Assembly (NCBI GenBank): GCA_036873755.1
Contig: JAVTVY010020487.1
Coordinates: 16,959 to 80,958 of the forward strand
DNA length: 64,000 nt
From: Hanleya hanleyi
Lineage: Eukaryota > Mollusca > Polyplacophora > Lepidopleurida > Hanleyidae
Direction: 5' to 3'
Part shown: positions 11,206 to 23,500 of the stretch, piece by piece
Numbering within the stretch: the stretch's first letter is position 1
Layout: each line of letters begins with the position of its first letter
Made by a program: the position numbers and the translations under genes
Notes under the pieces: generated by a model
The model's input: the letters and a program-made list of their open reading frames with translations, nothing else
Database searches by the model: none
What the model was told of the DNA's origin: nothing

Positions 11206-12392
11206 CTCTTTGGTGAGAGTTGGGTCTCTATGGTAAATGTTGAGTAGAATCACTTGTGAGTGACTGCTTCTTTGAAAGTGAAGTAGACTCAGTCGATATA
11301 TCATGAACGTGGAGCTAGATTCAAGCGATTAGGAATCTTTGGTGAACGTGAAGTAGAATCGTTTGTTATATCATGGAAATGGAACTCCTTGGTGAACGTA
11401 GAGTAGATTTAATCGAGACACAATGGATGTGGGACTCCTTGGGGAAAGTGGTGTGGATTCAATCGAGACACCATGGATGTGGGACACCTTGGGGAAAGTG
11501 GTGTGGATTCAATCGAGACACCATGGAAGTGGGACGCCTTGGGGAAAGTGGTGTGGATTCAATCGAGACTCCATGGAAGTGGGACTCCTTGGGGAAAGTG
11601 GTGTGGATTCAATCGAGACACCATGGAAGTGAGACTCCTTGGTCAGCGTGCATGGTGTAAATTCAATCGGTTCACCAGAAAAGTGAACGTAGAGTAGATT
11701 CAATCGAGACACCATGAATGTGGGCTCTTTGGCGAACGTAGATTCAATCGAGACACAATGGAAGTGGGACTCTTTGTTGAACGTGGTGTAGATTCAATCG
11801 ATACACCATAGAAGTGAGACTCCTTGGTGAAATTGAAGTAGATTCAACCAGCACACCAAGGAAGGGGGCCTTTTTGGTGAACGTAGAGTAGAATCAATCG
11901 AGACACCATGGAAGTGGTGCTCCTTGGTGAACGTGGTGTAGATTGAATCGATACACCATGGAAGTGGGACTCGTTGATGAACGTGGTGTAGATTCGATCG
12001 GTACACCATGGAAGTCAGACTCTTTGGTGGATGTGGAGTAGACGTAATCGATACATCGTGAAAAGGGGAAGCTTTAGTTGAACGTGGAGTAGAATCTTTT
12101 GATATATCATGAGAGTGGGACTGTTTGAATAAACGTGAAATAGAATCACTTGATATATCTTGGACAGGGGACAAGTTTGATTGATCTCCGAGTAGATTCA
12201 CAAGAAATATCATGGAAGTGGAACTCTTTGATTTAACGTGAAGTGGTACCAATAGATGTTGGATTCTTGGAAGTTGGATTCTTTTGTTGAAACTGGAATA
12301 GATTCACTCGATATATTATGGAAGTGGGACTCTCCTGGTGAACTGGAGTGCCACTCGATATATCATGCTGGAGTCTTTGGTTGCACGTGAAA
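11206..12392 (+). repeat. 50-bp tandem repeat with homogeneous core and decayed edges
   Basis: The core (about 11,410-11,645) repeats a 50-bp unit containing GTGTGGATTCAATCGAGACA, CCATGGAAGTGGGAC and TCCTTGGGGAAAG almost perfectly about five times. Outward to 11,206 and 12,392 the same unit is recognisable but diverged (TTGATATATCATG variants). This is the usual pattern of unequal exchange. Frames on both strands (for example 152 codons at 11,794-12,252) are artefacts of the repeat. Confidence 0.92.
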
Positions 12393-13329
12393 TCAGCTAT
12401 ATCGTACACCGTTTGTAACTGGCCAGCTGATTGGCTAGCTATTGCTTTCGAATTCTTGGTGAGGAAAACACCAGTTTTACATAGCGTCAAGTCGAGATGG
12501 CATGTCATGAACATATCATCGCGTACAGTGCATGGAATTGGATCTGAAGTAGACCGAGATGGATAATATTGGGGTAATTTCAAGCTGGATTCGCTTCGAA
12601 TATATTACGACAAATTTTGGGATGAAGTTTTAGGCATAAATTCGCTATTTTACAACGATCCCGAATCCTGTATGGAGCACTAGCACGGATGATTTGGAGT
12701 AAGACAATAGCTGGTTTAACATGGCCTTCGTATCAACTAAAATAATATCACACTACGATAACACTCGAGGATATGGACACTTCAGCAGCACGCCTTTACA
12801 AAGATCGTGTAAAGTAAGAACTTGAGGAATACATGGAAGTTTGAGGAACCTCAAAATGGTGGGAGTTCCTTTATAAACATTACACAAATGTCGACGAGTT
12901 CATCTTGGTACAGTTTAACGCGAACTAATATCTAAGGAAATTTTTTGTTCCATGCGTTACAGGAAGTATGAAAATTATTTCGTTCATTGTTCCGTTTTAT
13001 AGACGAGTTTCTATGGGCCTCTGTATAGTGGATTTGTACGGTCAAGGTATAAGAATACACACGTGATATATGAAAAAAGAACTCGTGCATTCTAGGAGCA
13101 CCTGCAAATCAAATAATAAAAACCGAGAATAAAATCCACTTGAGGTTGCGTAGCAGTTCATTGTGGGGCAAGGTAAGACAGACAGGAACAATTAGTGGTA
13201 TTACTTAAAATATTAATGGAGAGCCTTTGAAGCATAAGTTTCTACAAAAAAAATACATTCACTAACCCCGGATTATTCTGGTTACCTGAACAATATTATT
13301 CATAAGCCATAACGCAATTTGCTCACTGA
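12393..13329. other. No gene seen
   Basis: AT-rich, no long frame, no recognised repeat. Confidence 0.4.
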
Positions 13330-13334
13330 GATTC

Positions 13335-13910
13335 TCAGTCACTACCACTTCACCCCCTACATGTACGGTTTCACTTCTCTAATCTCACAGTGCACCATCC
13401 CTGTCACTCCCACTCCACCCCATACACAGCGAAATATTCACCAGCCAGTACTGTGTGCTTCACAACTGAACAGAACTGGCAGGAAAGGTCCTGCTACCAG
13501 CAGATTTACTGTGCAGTAACCGCACAGTTAGCATCCGCTGGTTACCATTCAGTTGGCAACTGGACGGTTACTGTATGGTAACTGATCGGTAACTGTCAGG
13601 TAACCCGCAGGTGAATAACCTGTAAGTAACCACACGGTAACCGTGCAGTACCGTCTGGTAACTGAACAGTGCCTGTCAGTAAACAGCCAGTTACTGGTGC
13701 CTTTTTTAAATGTACAGTACTGCAAGGGGACCTTTCCTGCCAGTTCTGTTCAGTTGTGGACTGCACGGTACTGGCTGGTGATGGTAACCAGTTGGAAATG
13801 GCTGGTGAAAGTTTGGCTGTGTACAGTGTCAGATTTTCTATAGTCAGAGGCATCATTTCAGTCACCCCCACCCCACCCCCTGCAGTGTCACACTTCTAGT
13901 CTCACAGGGC
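13335..13910. repeat. Inverted-repeat (foldback) cassette flanked by direct repeats
   Basis: GAACAGAACTGGCAGGAAAG at about 13,470 is the exact reverse complement of CTTTCCTGCCAGTTCTGTTC at about 13,732. The arms extend with indels to about 85 bp each (CACCAGCCAGTAC against GTACTGGCTGGTG). The roughly 230 bp between them is crowded with GGTAAC/GTTACC motifs in both orientations. Outside the arms, TCAGTCACYRCCACYYCACCCCCT followed by a CTCACAGKGCAC motif occurs on both sides in the same orientation (13,335-13,395 and 13,857-13,910). It could be a small non-autonomous foldback transposon. Confidence 0.7.
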
Positions 13911-14627
13911 ACTATTTTTGAGGTCATAACACTACTCCAGTTGTACGAAACTAGTGGCACGCACGGACAGAGGCAGCCTCGGGTAGTATTAACAAAAAAG
14001 TATGGACTAAATATCTGCCCGACCAAAGGCAGAGCGCTACTGATGCAGAAATGCTTTGCAGAGGCCGTATACATACTACAAATGATTGCGTTCAGGGTGG
14101 TAGGTATTGCCGCGTGTAGCAATTTGTAAAGTTTGTCTTATTTGAATAAGTTCGCTTTCGAATAAATGAAAAACTTCCTTTCACGGCTATGTGAACACAA
14201 ATCCAGCTGATGTTTTTCGCTTTTCTCCCCTTTGCTTTGCTTCTGACGAGACTCTTTTTTATTGAAGCGCAGACCTTGGGGTCAAGATCAGACTTAGGGA
14301 AAGCCGGCGTCTTCAGAATAGATGGATCACTTGAAGAATAAAAGAGACCAGTCAGCACAGAACAAACAAATACATTTTTATTTACAGACATGATTTTGAA
14401 ATATAGTCAAAAAATGTACATTGAAGACTATGTTTAACCGCAAACATGAAGACGTACCAAAATGAGGTGCGGTTTTCTTCCAAAACAGTTTACTTTCTAA
14501 CACCTTGCTGGAAATAAACGACGAAATTTCTTTTTGAAATATTAAATACAAGATTGGAGGTCATCAATGTAACCTAACATTATACAAAGAGGAGCCGTGT
14601 GGGTAAGTACAAGTTTATAGACGAAGT
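13911..14627. other. No gene recognised
   Basis: A 99-codon - strand frame (14,092-14,391) is Lys/Ser-rich but matches nothing I know. Confidence 0.35.
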
Positions 14628-15783
14628 CGTTGGTGACCTATAGAGGATTATCGGTCATTGGTAACCGATAGAAGATTATCGGTCATTGATAACCGATGGA
14701 AGATTACCGGTCATTGATGACCGATGGAAGATTACCGGTCATTGGTGACCGATGGAAGATTACCGGTCATTGGTGACCAATAGAAGATCACCGGTCATTG
14801 GTGACCAATAGAAGATTACCGGTCAGTGGTGACCAATAGAAGATAACCGGTCATTGGTGACCGATAGAAGATTACCGGTCAATGGTGACCAATAGAAGAT
14901 TACCGGTCATTGGTCAATGATAAAAGATTACCGGTCATTGGTGACCGATCGAAGATTACCGGTCACTGGTCATCGACCGAAGATTACCGGTCATTGGTGA
15001 CCGATGGAAGATTATCGGTCATTGGTAACCGATAGAAGGTTATCGGTCATTGGTAACCGATAGAAGATTACCTGTCATTGGTGACCGATGGAAGATTACC
15101 GGTAATTGGTGACCGATAGAAGATTACCGGTCATTGGTGACCGATGGAAGATTACCGGTCAGTGGTGACCGATGGAAGATTACCGGTCAGTGGTGACCGA
15201 TAGAAGATTACCGGTCATTGGTGACTGATAGAAGATTACCGGTTACTTGTCAGCGACCGAAGATTACCGGTCATTGTGTATCGGCCACAGGTCGCCAATT
15301 ACCGGCCATTGGTGATCAATAGAAGATCACCGGTCAGTGGTGACCGATAGAAGATTACCGGTCATTGGTCAATGATAGAAGATTACCGGTCATTGGTGAC
15401 CGATCGAAGATTACCGGTTACTTGTCAGCGACCGAAGATTACCGGTCATTGTGTATCGGCCACAGGTCACCAATTACCGGCCATTGGTGATCAATAGAAG
15501 ATCACCGGTCACAGGTCACCGATAGAAGATTACCGGTCATTGGTTACCGGTCACAGGTCACTGATAGAAGATTACCGGGCATTGGTGACCGAGAGATGAT
15601 TACCGGTCACTGATCACCGATAAAAGATTATCGGTCATTGTTGACCGATATAAGATTACCGGTCACTAGTCACCTATAGAAGATTATCGATCAGTGGTCA
15701 CCGATAGAGGATTATCGGTCACTGGTCACCGATAAAAGCTTACCGGTCGCTGATCAGCGAGAGAAGATTACAGGTCACTGGTA
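14628..15783. repeat. 28-bp tandem repeat, about 40 units, each a small hairpin
   Basis: The consensus is GAAGATTACCGGTCATTGG followed by TGACCGATA. Each unit folds as CGGTCA-TTGG-TGACCG, extended in some units to ATCGGT/ACCGAT. A higher-order block of about 176 bp (TTACTTGTCAGCGACC ... GTGTATCGGCCACAGG) occurs twice, starting near 15,240 and 15,415. Units decay at the right edge. Confidence 0.93.
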
Positions 15784-16889
15784 AAGATGCGATATTGTGT
15801 AGCATTTCGCTGGCTTACACCTGCTTAAACCTGGGAGAGAATATAACTAGTTAGATAGTTCGTAGAGTTATGCAGATTTTAAGAAAACTGTGTCCCGCAG
15901 AGTTTCAACCCCCAAAACGCAAATAATACAAGATCTAGAATTGACGAAGAAACATAACCAATACATCCACAGCCAAAGTCGTCGAGTCGATTGCTTTTTC
16001 GAAGCATTGATGATTTGCTTCTTCGAGGAAAGCTCATGATCTTTTCACAGTGAATTAATCATCCGGAAAATTATGTTTTAGTTCTTGAACATATGTTTTA
16101 ATTGCTCCTTGAGTGTGAATTTTGTGGGTTCAAGTGGTATATGGTATTGACTGTCCGAATCACTCATGCGGAACGTTGTGAATAGAGTTTTGGTCCCTGC
16201 AGTCTGCCATATAGCACCGGGCCAAATACATCCTTGATACAACTTAACACCGCCATTCTCTCTTTTCTTCTCATCTGGTAAAAACTCGGGCCAATTAACG
16301 ATGAGTACTTGCGATTAACAATAACTGCCCAGATGTAGGGCCATGGGGGCAAGACTTGCTGTATTCTTCCTTCTGAATGAGGGGGAATACATCACAGTCC
16401 GGAACAACGTTAATATGTCTGCGTTTACAAAGCGCTGTCACAAGGTTTTGTCAGGGACATTTGCTGCGGTAACCTTTGGTTTTCACCATGAACAACCACC
16501 GGTTAGCGTGTCTCACTCTACTCTCACATTTATCACAACATAGGTGAAAGTGTTAATAGCTTCTGCGACGTACCCATTTTGTTTTTCATGCGGATTTGCT
16601 TCTTGAAATGTAGAAGAAGGTCTTGCGCGAGTGTTTCGAGAACATCCGTTCAATATCTCGAACACTGTGCACACCAATATACTCTAACCAATGAATTATA
16701 TTTTGGCCTTTGGGGACCTTTACCTGAGAGCTTATCAACATTAACTATTGGTGTGTAAAACACGACTGTCTTCTTTATGTCCTTTAGAGTAATACAGTAT
16801 GGTGCAGGTGCGATTCCACTCCAACAGCTTCTACGACAAGTCTGACAAATCCCAAGATTTCTTCGCCTATCAATTAAAAAAGCAAATTA
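15784..16889. other. No gene recognised
   Basis: Short frames only. AT-rich with a few C/T tracts and no recognised family. Confidence 0.4.
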
Positions 16890-18845
16890 AAAAAATACAA
16901 AAACAATCATATTATGCAAACAAAAGGCTAGTTGTTTAGTGTAAGAGAGAAGCGATCGATCATTTCCAGTGATGCCGGTAAGACATCATGATGTTCCAAA
17001 AATATCAAATCAGTATCGCTGATCAGTATTCTTAATCTATATGATTTTCGTTGTAAAGTCGTTATCTATAGAATGATGTATCTCAGTCACGTTATCTATA
17101 GAATGATGTATCTCAGTCACGTTATCTATAGAATGATGTATCTCAGTCACGTTATCTATAGAATGCTGTATCTCAGTCACGTTATCTATAGAATGATGTA
17201 TCTCAGTCACGTTATCTATAGAATGATGTATCTCAGTCACGTTATCTATAGAATGATGTATCTCAGTCACGTTATCTATAGAATGATGTATCTCAGTCAC
17301 GTTATCTATAGAATGATGTATCTCAGTCACGTTATCTATAGAATGATGTATCTGTCACGTTATCTATAGAATGATGTATCTCAGTCACGTTATCTATAGA
17401 ATGATGTATCTCAGTCACGTTATCTATAGAATGATGTATCTCAGTCACGTTATCTAGAGAATGATATATCTCAGTCACGTTATCTATAGAATGATGTATC
17501 TCAGTCACGTTATCTATAGAATGATGTATCTGTCACGTTATCTATAGAATGATGTATCTCAGTCACGTTATCTATAGAATGATGTATCTGTCACGTTATC
17601 TATAGAATGATGTATCTCAGTCACGTTATCTATAGAATGATGTATCTCAGTCACGTTATCTATAGAATGATGTATCTCAGTCACGTTATCTATAGAATGA
17701 TGTATCTCAGTCACGTTATCTATAGAATGATGTATCTCAGTCACGTTATCATATATCTCAGTCACGTTATCTATAGAATGATGTATCTCAGTCACGCGTT
17801 ATCTATAGAATGATGTATCTCAGTCACGTTATCTATAGAATGATGTATTCTCGTTATCTATAGAATGCTGTATCTCAGTCACGTTATCTATAGAATGATG
17901 TATCTCAGTCACGTTATCTATAGAATGATGTATCTCAGTCACGTTATCTATAGAATGATGTATCTCAGTCACGTTATCTATAGAATGATGTATCTCAGTC
18001 ACGTTATCTATAGAATGATGTATCTCAGTCACGTTATCTATAGAATGATGTATCTCAGTCACGTTATCTATAGAATGATGTATCTCAGTCACGTTATCTA
18101 TAGAATGATGTATCTCAGTCACGTTATCTATAGAATGATGTATCTCAGTCACGTTATCTATAGAATGATGTATCTGTCACGTTATCTATAGAATGATGTA
18201 TCTCAGTCACGTTATCTATAGAATGATGTATCTCAGTCACGTTATCTAGAGAATGATATATCTCAGTCACGTTATCTATAGAATGATGTATCTCAGTCAC
18301 GTTATCTATAGAATGATGTATCTCAGTCACGTTATCTATAGAATGATGTATCTCAGTCACGTTATAGAATGATGGACTCCAGTCACGTTATCTATAGAAT
18401 GATGTATCTCAGTTATCTATAGAATGATGCATCTCAGTCACGTTATCTATAGAATGATGTATCTGTCTATAGAATGATGTATCTCAGTCACGTTATCTAT
18501 AGAATGATGTATCTCAGTCACGTTATCTATAGAATGATGTATCTCAGTCACGTTATCTATAGAATGATGTATCTCAGTCACGTTATCTATAGAATGATGT
18601 ATCTCAGTCACGTTATCTAGAGAATGATGTATCTCAGTCACGTTATCTATAGAATGATGTATCTCAGTCACGTTATCTATAGAATGATGTATCTCAGTCA
18701 CGTTATCTATAGAATGATGTATCTGTCACGTTATCTATAGAATGATGTATCTCAGTCACGTTATCTATAGAATGATGTATCTCAGTCATGCTGTAATTGT
18801 GCATGTTCATATGAACATCATGAGGATCTTGAAGAATGTCCATTT
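16890..18845 (-). mobile_element. Retroelement 3' tail, copy C, enlarged by a tandem array
   Basis: Positions 16,930-17,060 match the tail of copy B at 5,118-5,262: AGAGAGAAGCG, then GACATCATGATGTTCCAAAA, then GTATCGCTGATCAGTATTC. Positions 18,790-18,835 match copy B just beyond its single tail segment (GTTCATATGAACATCATGAG, then GATCTTGAAG). Everything between is the 30-bp array. No reverse-transcriptase sequence is attached. Confidence 0.8.
17061..18789. repeat. 30-bp minisatellite, about 57 units
   Basis: The unit is GTTATCTATAGAATGATGTA plus TCTCAGTCAC. Copy B has one such unit (GTCATCTAGAGAATGATGTA, then TCTCAATCAC), so this array is an expansion of a sequence internal to the retroelement. 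Recurrent variants (a 2-base loss giving TCTGTCAC, a CTAGAGAATGATATA unit, a GAATGCTG unit) recur in the same order roughly 0.7-0.8 kb apart, which points to block duplication within the array. The period is ten codons, so long repetitive frames (for example 107 and 108 codons) appear on both strands. They are by-products. Confidence 0.97.
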
Positions 18846-18849
18846 CATC

Positions 18850-20562
18850 TGGATAATTTTTGGATAGCCTGGGTAATTATTTGGACACTTCCACTATACT
18901 CGAGGAACATCCATTGTTTTGGACATTTCCGACTGAGCCTGGCCACTACCATAGTGCTTCAGCCACTTCCAATATAAAATTGATCACGAATGTCGTTCTT
19001 TATCGAAGAACTCAAATCACGAACGTTCGGTGTATCACATAATTCCATGATGAAATTTGACCAAGAACGTCTTGTGCTTTAGGAATACAAGCGTCTAGTC
19101 CGTCATTCAAAATTCAGCCGTCGACCATTCAAGAATTTCCGCGTCCATAATCCAAAGACCTATTCAATATAATAGCATAAGCACCAAATTTACAAAACAA
19201 AATCTACACAACTGCCCAGGGCTTTAGTACACGAACGTCGTTTTTTACACAATTTCCAAGCTCAAACTTCATCACAAAAGTCCATTGTCTAATGCATTTC
19301 CATGATACCATCCACTGCTTCAGACATTTCCAGTACGAATAATGATCACCAACGTCGTTCGTTACACAGTTTCAAGGTAACTTGATCAAGAACGTCCAGT
19401 GCCTCGTACATTTCCATGATAAACTTTGACCGCGAAGGTGTAGTGCTTTGGACACATGACCACCTAGTGGTTGAGAAACTTCCAGTATAAACTTTGATCA
19501 TCGCTCTTTACTAACTCACACTTTGATATCGAGCCCCCAAGGCTACAGACAGTTCTGCGATAAACTTTGGCCACGGACGTCCGGTGCATGGGACACAACA
19601 CTATATCCAGTGCTTCAAACACGTCCATTTTCTTAAAAGGCCCAAAGAGACATCCAGTTGTAGACAATTTTAAGATGGACACTGAGGACGAATGCCTATA
19701 GTGCTAATTGAAACTTCTCGGATAAAGTTTAATCACGAACGTCAAGTTCTCTGAACACTTGCCAGGATAAAGTTTGCTCGCGTGCTGCCAGTTGTTGTTG
19801 TTCTTGATTTTCATTTTTTTGTGTAGTTTTTTGGACATATCTATGCTAAATTTTTCTCAAACGTTCAGTGCTTCTGAATCTCCCAAGATGAGCCTTGGCC
19901 GCTATAATGTCCAGTTCTGACAACTCTCTACTGTCACTTTGATTATAAACTTCCAAATCTACAGACATTTCCAATATCTACGTTGATCACGAAGGCCTAG
20001 TGGTTTAAACACCTCCAAGATAAATTTAGATTACGATTGTCCAGAACCTGTGACACCCAGTACTTTAGACAATTTCAAGATAAACTTTCAACACGAACAC
20101 CCAGTACTTTGAACACTTTCAAAATAACCTTCGACCATGACACTTCCAAGATGAATTTTGATCACGACTATGTACTGTATATACATCAAGATGATTTTTT
20201 AACACGAACACTCAAGACCTTGATCAGTACCAAGATGAACTTTGATCACGAACAACCAGCGTTTTATAGATACGGTATTCAATCTTAACTTTGACAGATG
20301 AACTCTGAGATGAACTTTTAATACGAACACGCGGTACTTTGAACACTTCCAAGATGAAATTTGAACACGAACAACCAGTACTTGAACACTTCCAAGATGA
20401 ATTTTGAATACGAACACCCGGCCCTTTAGACCCTTCTATGATATCCTTTGAACACAAACACCCAGTGTAGACTGGCAAGATAAACTTACCGGAAACGTCC
20501 AGAGTTCCATGTACTTTTAGGATAAACTCGAAAGATGAGCGGCCAGTGCTTAAATTTGAACT
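18850..20562 (+). repeat. Old ~43-45 bp degenerate tandem repeat
   Basis: A loosely conserved unit, ACACTTCCAAGATGAACTTT followed by GA(A/T)CACGAACGYCCAGTGCTTT, recurs across 1.7 kb. It is best preserved near 20,090-20,430 and very diverged toward 18,850. The short - strand frames over it are not genes. A separate retroelement tail fragment lies inside it at 19,088-19,200. Confidence 0.75.
19085..19200 (-). mobile_element. Retroelement 3' tail fragment
   Basis: ACAAGCGTCTAGTCCGTCAT, then TTCAGCCGTCG, then TTTCCGCGTCCAT and AGCACCAAATT match 4,988-5,100 of copy B in the same order and orientation. Confidence 0.75.
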
Positions 20563-23500
20563 CTTCCAAGACAAATATAACTTTGTCAACAGGCCATGCT
20601 CGTTTGAGCATCGTCCCTACGCATATTTATTTCACATAGCTAAAGTAGATCGCCTCAGGGTGTTTATAGGGAATACTCCCGGTTCTTCTCACTGCTATAC
20701 ACAGATTGGGCCAAACGTGGTTCCATATCAAATCAAATTGGTTCTAGCCAGATGCAGATCGGTTCAACGTAAAGTATTCTCAAAATTTTAGTTGTATTTG
20801 AAACCAATATGATTGGCTACATACTGGGTTCCTCCTGTGTAGCAGAAATAACCGAAAATGATTCAAAAAAATAGACATATCATATTAGAAATAAACATTC
20901 CATAAAATATGGTAGAGATAGACATCCCCTGTAAGAACATTCCTAATTCTTCATCATTCTTGGATATCTATCTTCCATATGGACAGAATTACTTGCATCG
21001 ATCTGCCACATATGCGAACTTCTGTAAAATGTGTAAATAAATATATCAACAAATATTCATAAATACTTTATTCCCTTGGAGGTCATCTTGTTTGGGTGCT
21101 TCATTGCTTGCTGTCTAAGCAGATCAGCGATTGGCAATGTCGAAGATGTTCCGCGGTTTACGCTAGATATTTCTGCCCGATTACTCCGCACATCTGTCCG
21201 CTACAGCTCGGAGAGGCCAGGTTCTCCCGTGATCTCGCGACGACTTGTTCTTTTCAACGATTGCAATCGTAGTCTTTGGAACTAACTCGGCTGTACACGG
21301 ACAATGCATTCGGTTAGGGATGAGAAATAAACATGCATGAAATCAATTATTCACGTCCTCTAACTTCTAATAGAGCATAAAGATGTGACACTTTAAATAT
21401 AGCAGTCGAATAATCTAATTAAAGATAACGGGCGAATGGAAAGGAGTTCGAAGGAAAGTAAGGTAAACGGCACCTGCTCTTTTCCCATAATAAATATACG
21501 CAAGCATCTTTAAAAAGAAAACAAGAATCCGTTTTAATAAGCAGCATTGGCGAAATCAACTTTCCGTCAAATATATAGGACGAGCGATCACTTGCATCTT
21601 CATAATTATTGAATCGAAAAGTCTGAAACAAAAGAAATGCACACATATTTTAAAGGGACCCAGGTTAAAGGTACCAAGTTGTGTGCTTGGCGGGGGGGTT
21701 TCCTCTCAAAATAAAGTTGTAACTCAACAAAAGTTATCACGTGTGAAACAATGTATTTTGGATATGTGGCTAGTGAATGTATTCGCATATCAGTAAATAA
21801 TGAACAGAAAATTGAAATGTGGGTGCATATTAAATCATAAATGCCATACATTATATCTTCAATTCATATCGTCGTCGTCATTTTTTTTTTCTTTCTTTTA
21901 GATATCAATGGTTTTCATAAATATTGAAAATACGATAAAGAGCTCGAGCAGTCGGTGGACTAGACTGATTCGGGTCATAAACCTGCCAATTAACGGTGTA
22001 CCTGTAAGATCAAAGAAAGCCGACAGGTGAAACAGCCAATTACGAGGAACTATAGAAGCCTAATTGGATAAAGGCTTATCCCAACTGCTTTATCACAAGT
22101 CCAGCTGGCGTAGTCGTTCACCATACAGCATTAAACTCAGAAAATCCCAATTATACCATTATACTACAAATTTTAATACAATTTCGTCTGAGTATTAGGC
22201 CTATCAGTATATTCAAAAATGTATCGGCCCCAATATGACGGGCGCCCATGAATGAAGTCGAATTGGATTTATATTGTTACCTACCGAAATATAACTAATC
22301 ATATTCATAGCTATTAATACCAAAATATTATTAGTACTAAAGTATAATCTGAATATTTTATTAATTAACTGTTTATATCAGTAACAGGATTATCCGGGTG
22401 ACTTAAGCACGCGACTAACAGCGGCGCCCACTGATCATTCATCATATATTAGGTTTCCTCTGTGTGTATGACACACTGATATATACATTAACCAACTGAT
22501 CAAAATATCGTCAATACAAGATACAACAAGATGCACGATACAAATATTTATTTAAAGTCGAAACTGGTACAAGAATATAAACATTAGCACAGTTTCTCAA
22601 TTCTCTCAATTTCTCAATGAAACTCAAAAACCTACATGTATACCGAGATTGGTCGATTAGATATACTAATTATTGTGCCTTACACGTACATATATAATCC
22701 ATGTGTAAACGATTTCATAATGTAAACAAATTCATTGCGTATGTACCGAACAGGCTTACTATCTCTTTCCGCTTATGTTCCCCCACCCCCTCTCTCTTCA
22801 AGAAGACCGACATATTGTACAAAACCCCCGAAAATTCATCACTTCCTCTCCTTCATGAAAAATATTTATATTTTATAATCAAGGTATATGTAGTACTAGA
22901 ATGACCCCAAAGATGACAATGATAAGGTCTTTGAAGTACATGTAATTCGATTGTTCGTCATTGATCCATTAAATCAATCAAAATGAACCTTTTGTCTTAT
23001 GATATATTCCTCTTATCTTGTAGAGTAGCCTGAATATAGACCCCTGTATATGCTTATTATATCTTATTTAGCCCTTTTGTATTGTAAATGGGTACCAGAG
23101 TGCATCGATGCATGGGTCATATCATGAATATGAGTAGTTCATTGAAAAACAATTAAGTGCCAATAGAGGTACCGTGCAGGCCGATTGCTCGACTATTTGC
23201 GATTTCGTCTCGAAATCTCCTGTTTGTCTATTATAGTCCTGGAAAATTATGTCTTTTATATACCATATTTAAACGCGTCTGATATTTTGCATATCGTATG
23301 ATGTATAAATCTACAAATGTGTGTTATACCCTAGCATCCAAATCGTATATATAGTTACAAAGTTCCGAATACATTGGCACGTGTCTGGTTACATATCTGT
23401 CGAAATTTCCTTTGACTGGGTTCGAATATATGTCCAAAGGCTCCCAAGGTATCAGACAGCACCAACATGTATATCTGTGACCTGACTTGCATAAAATAGG

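Noticed and set aside
11373..12252. Frames up to 152 codons over the 50-bp array
   Set aside because: They encode repeats of the array unit in several frames and strands. No unique sequence.
17037..18701. Several repetitive frames of 60-108 codons on both strands
   Set aside because: All are translations of the 30-bp minisatellite. Both strands are open at once and units with a 2-base loss break them.
22701..22904. 67-codon + strand frame
   Set aside because: Isolated in AT-rich DNA with no start context, splice signals or recognisable motif.
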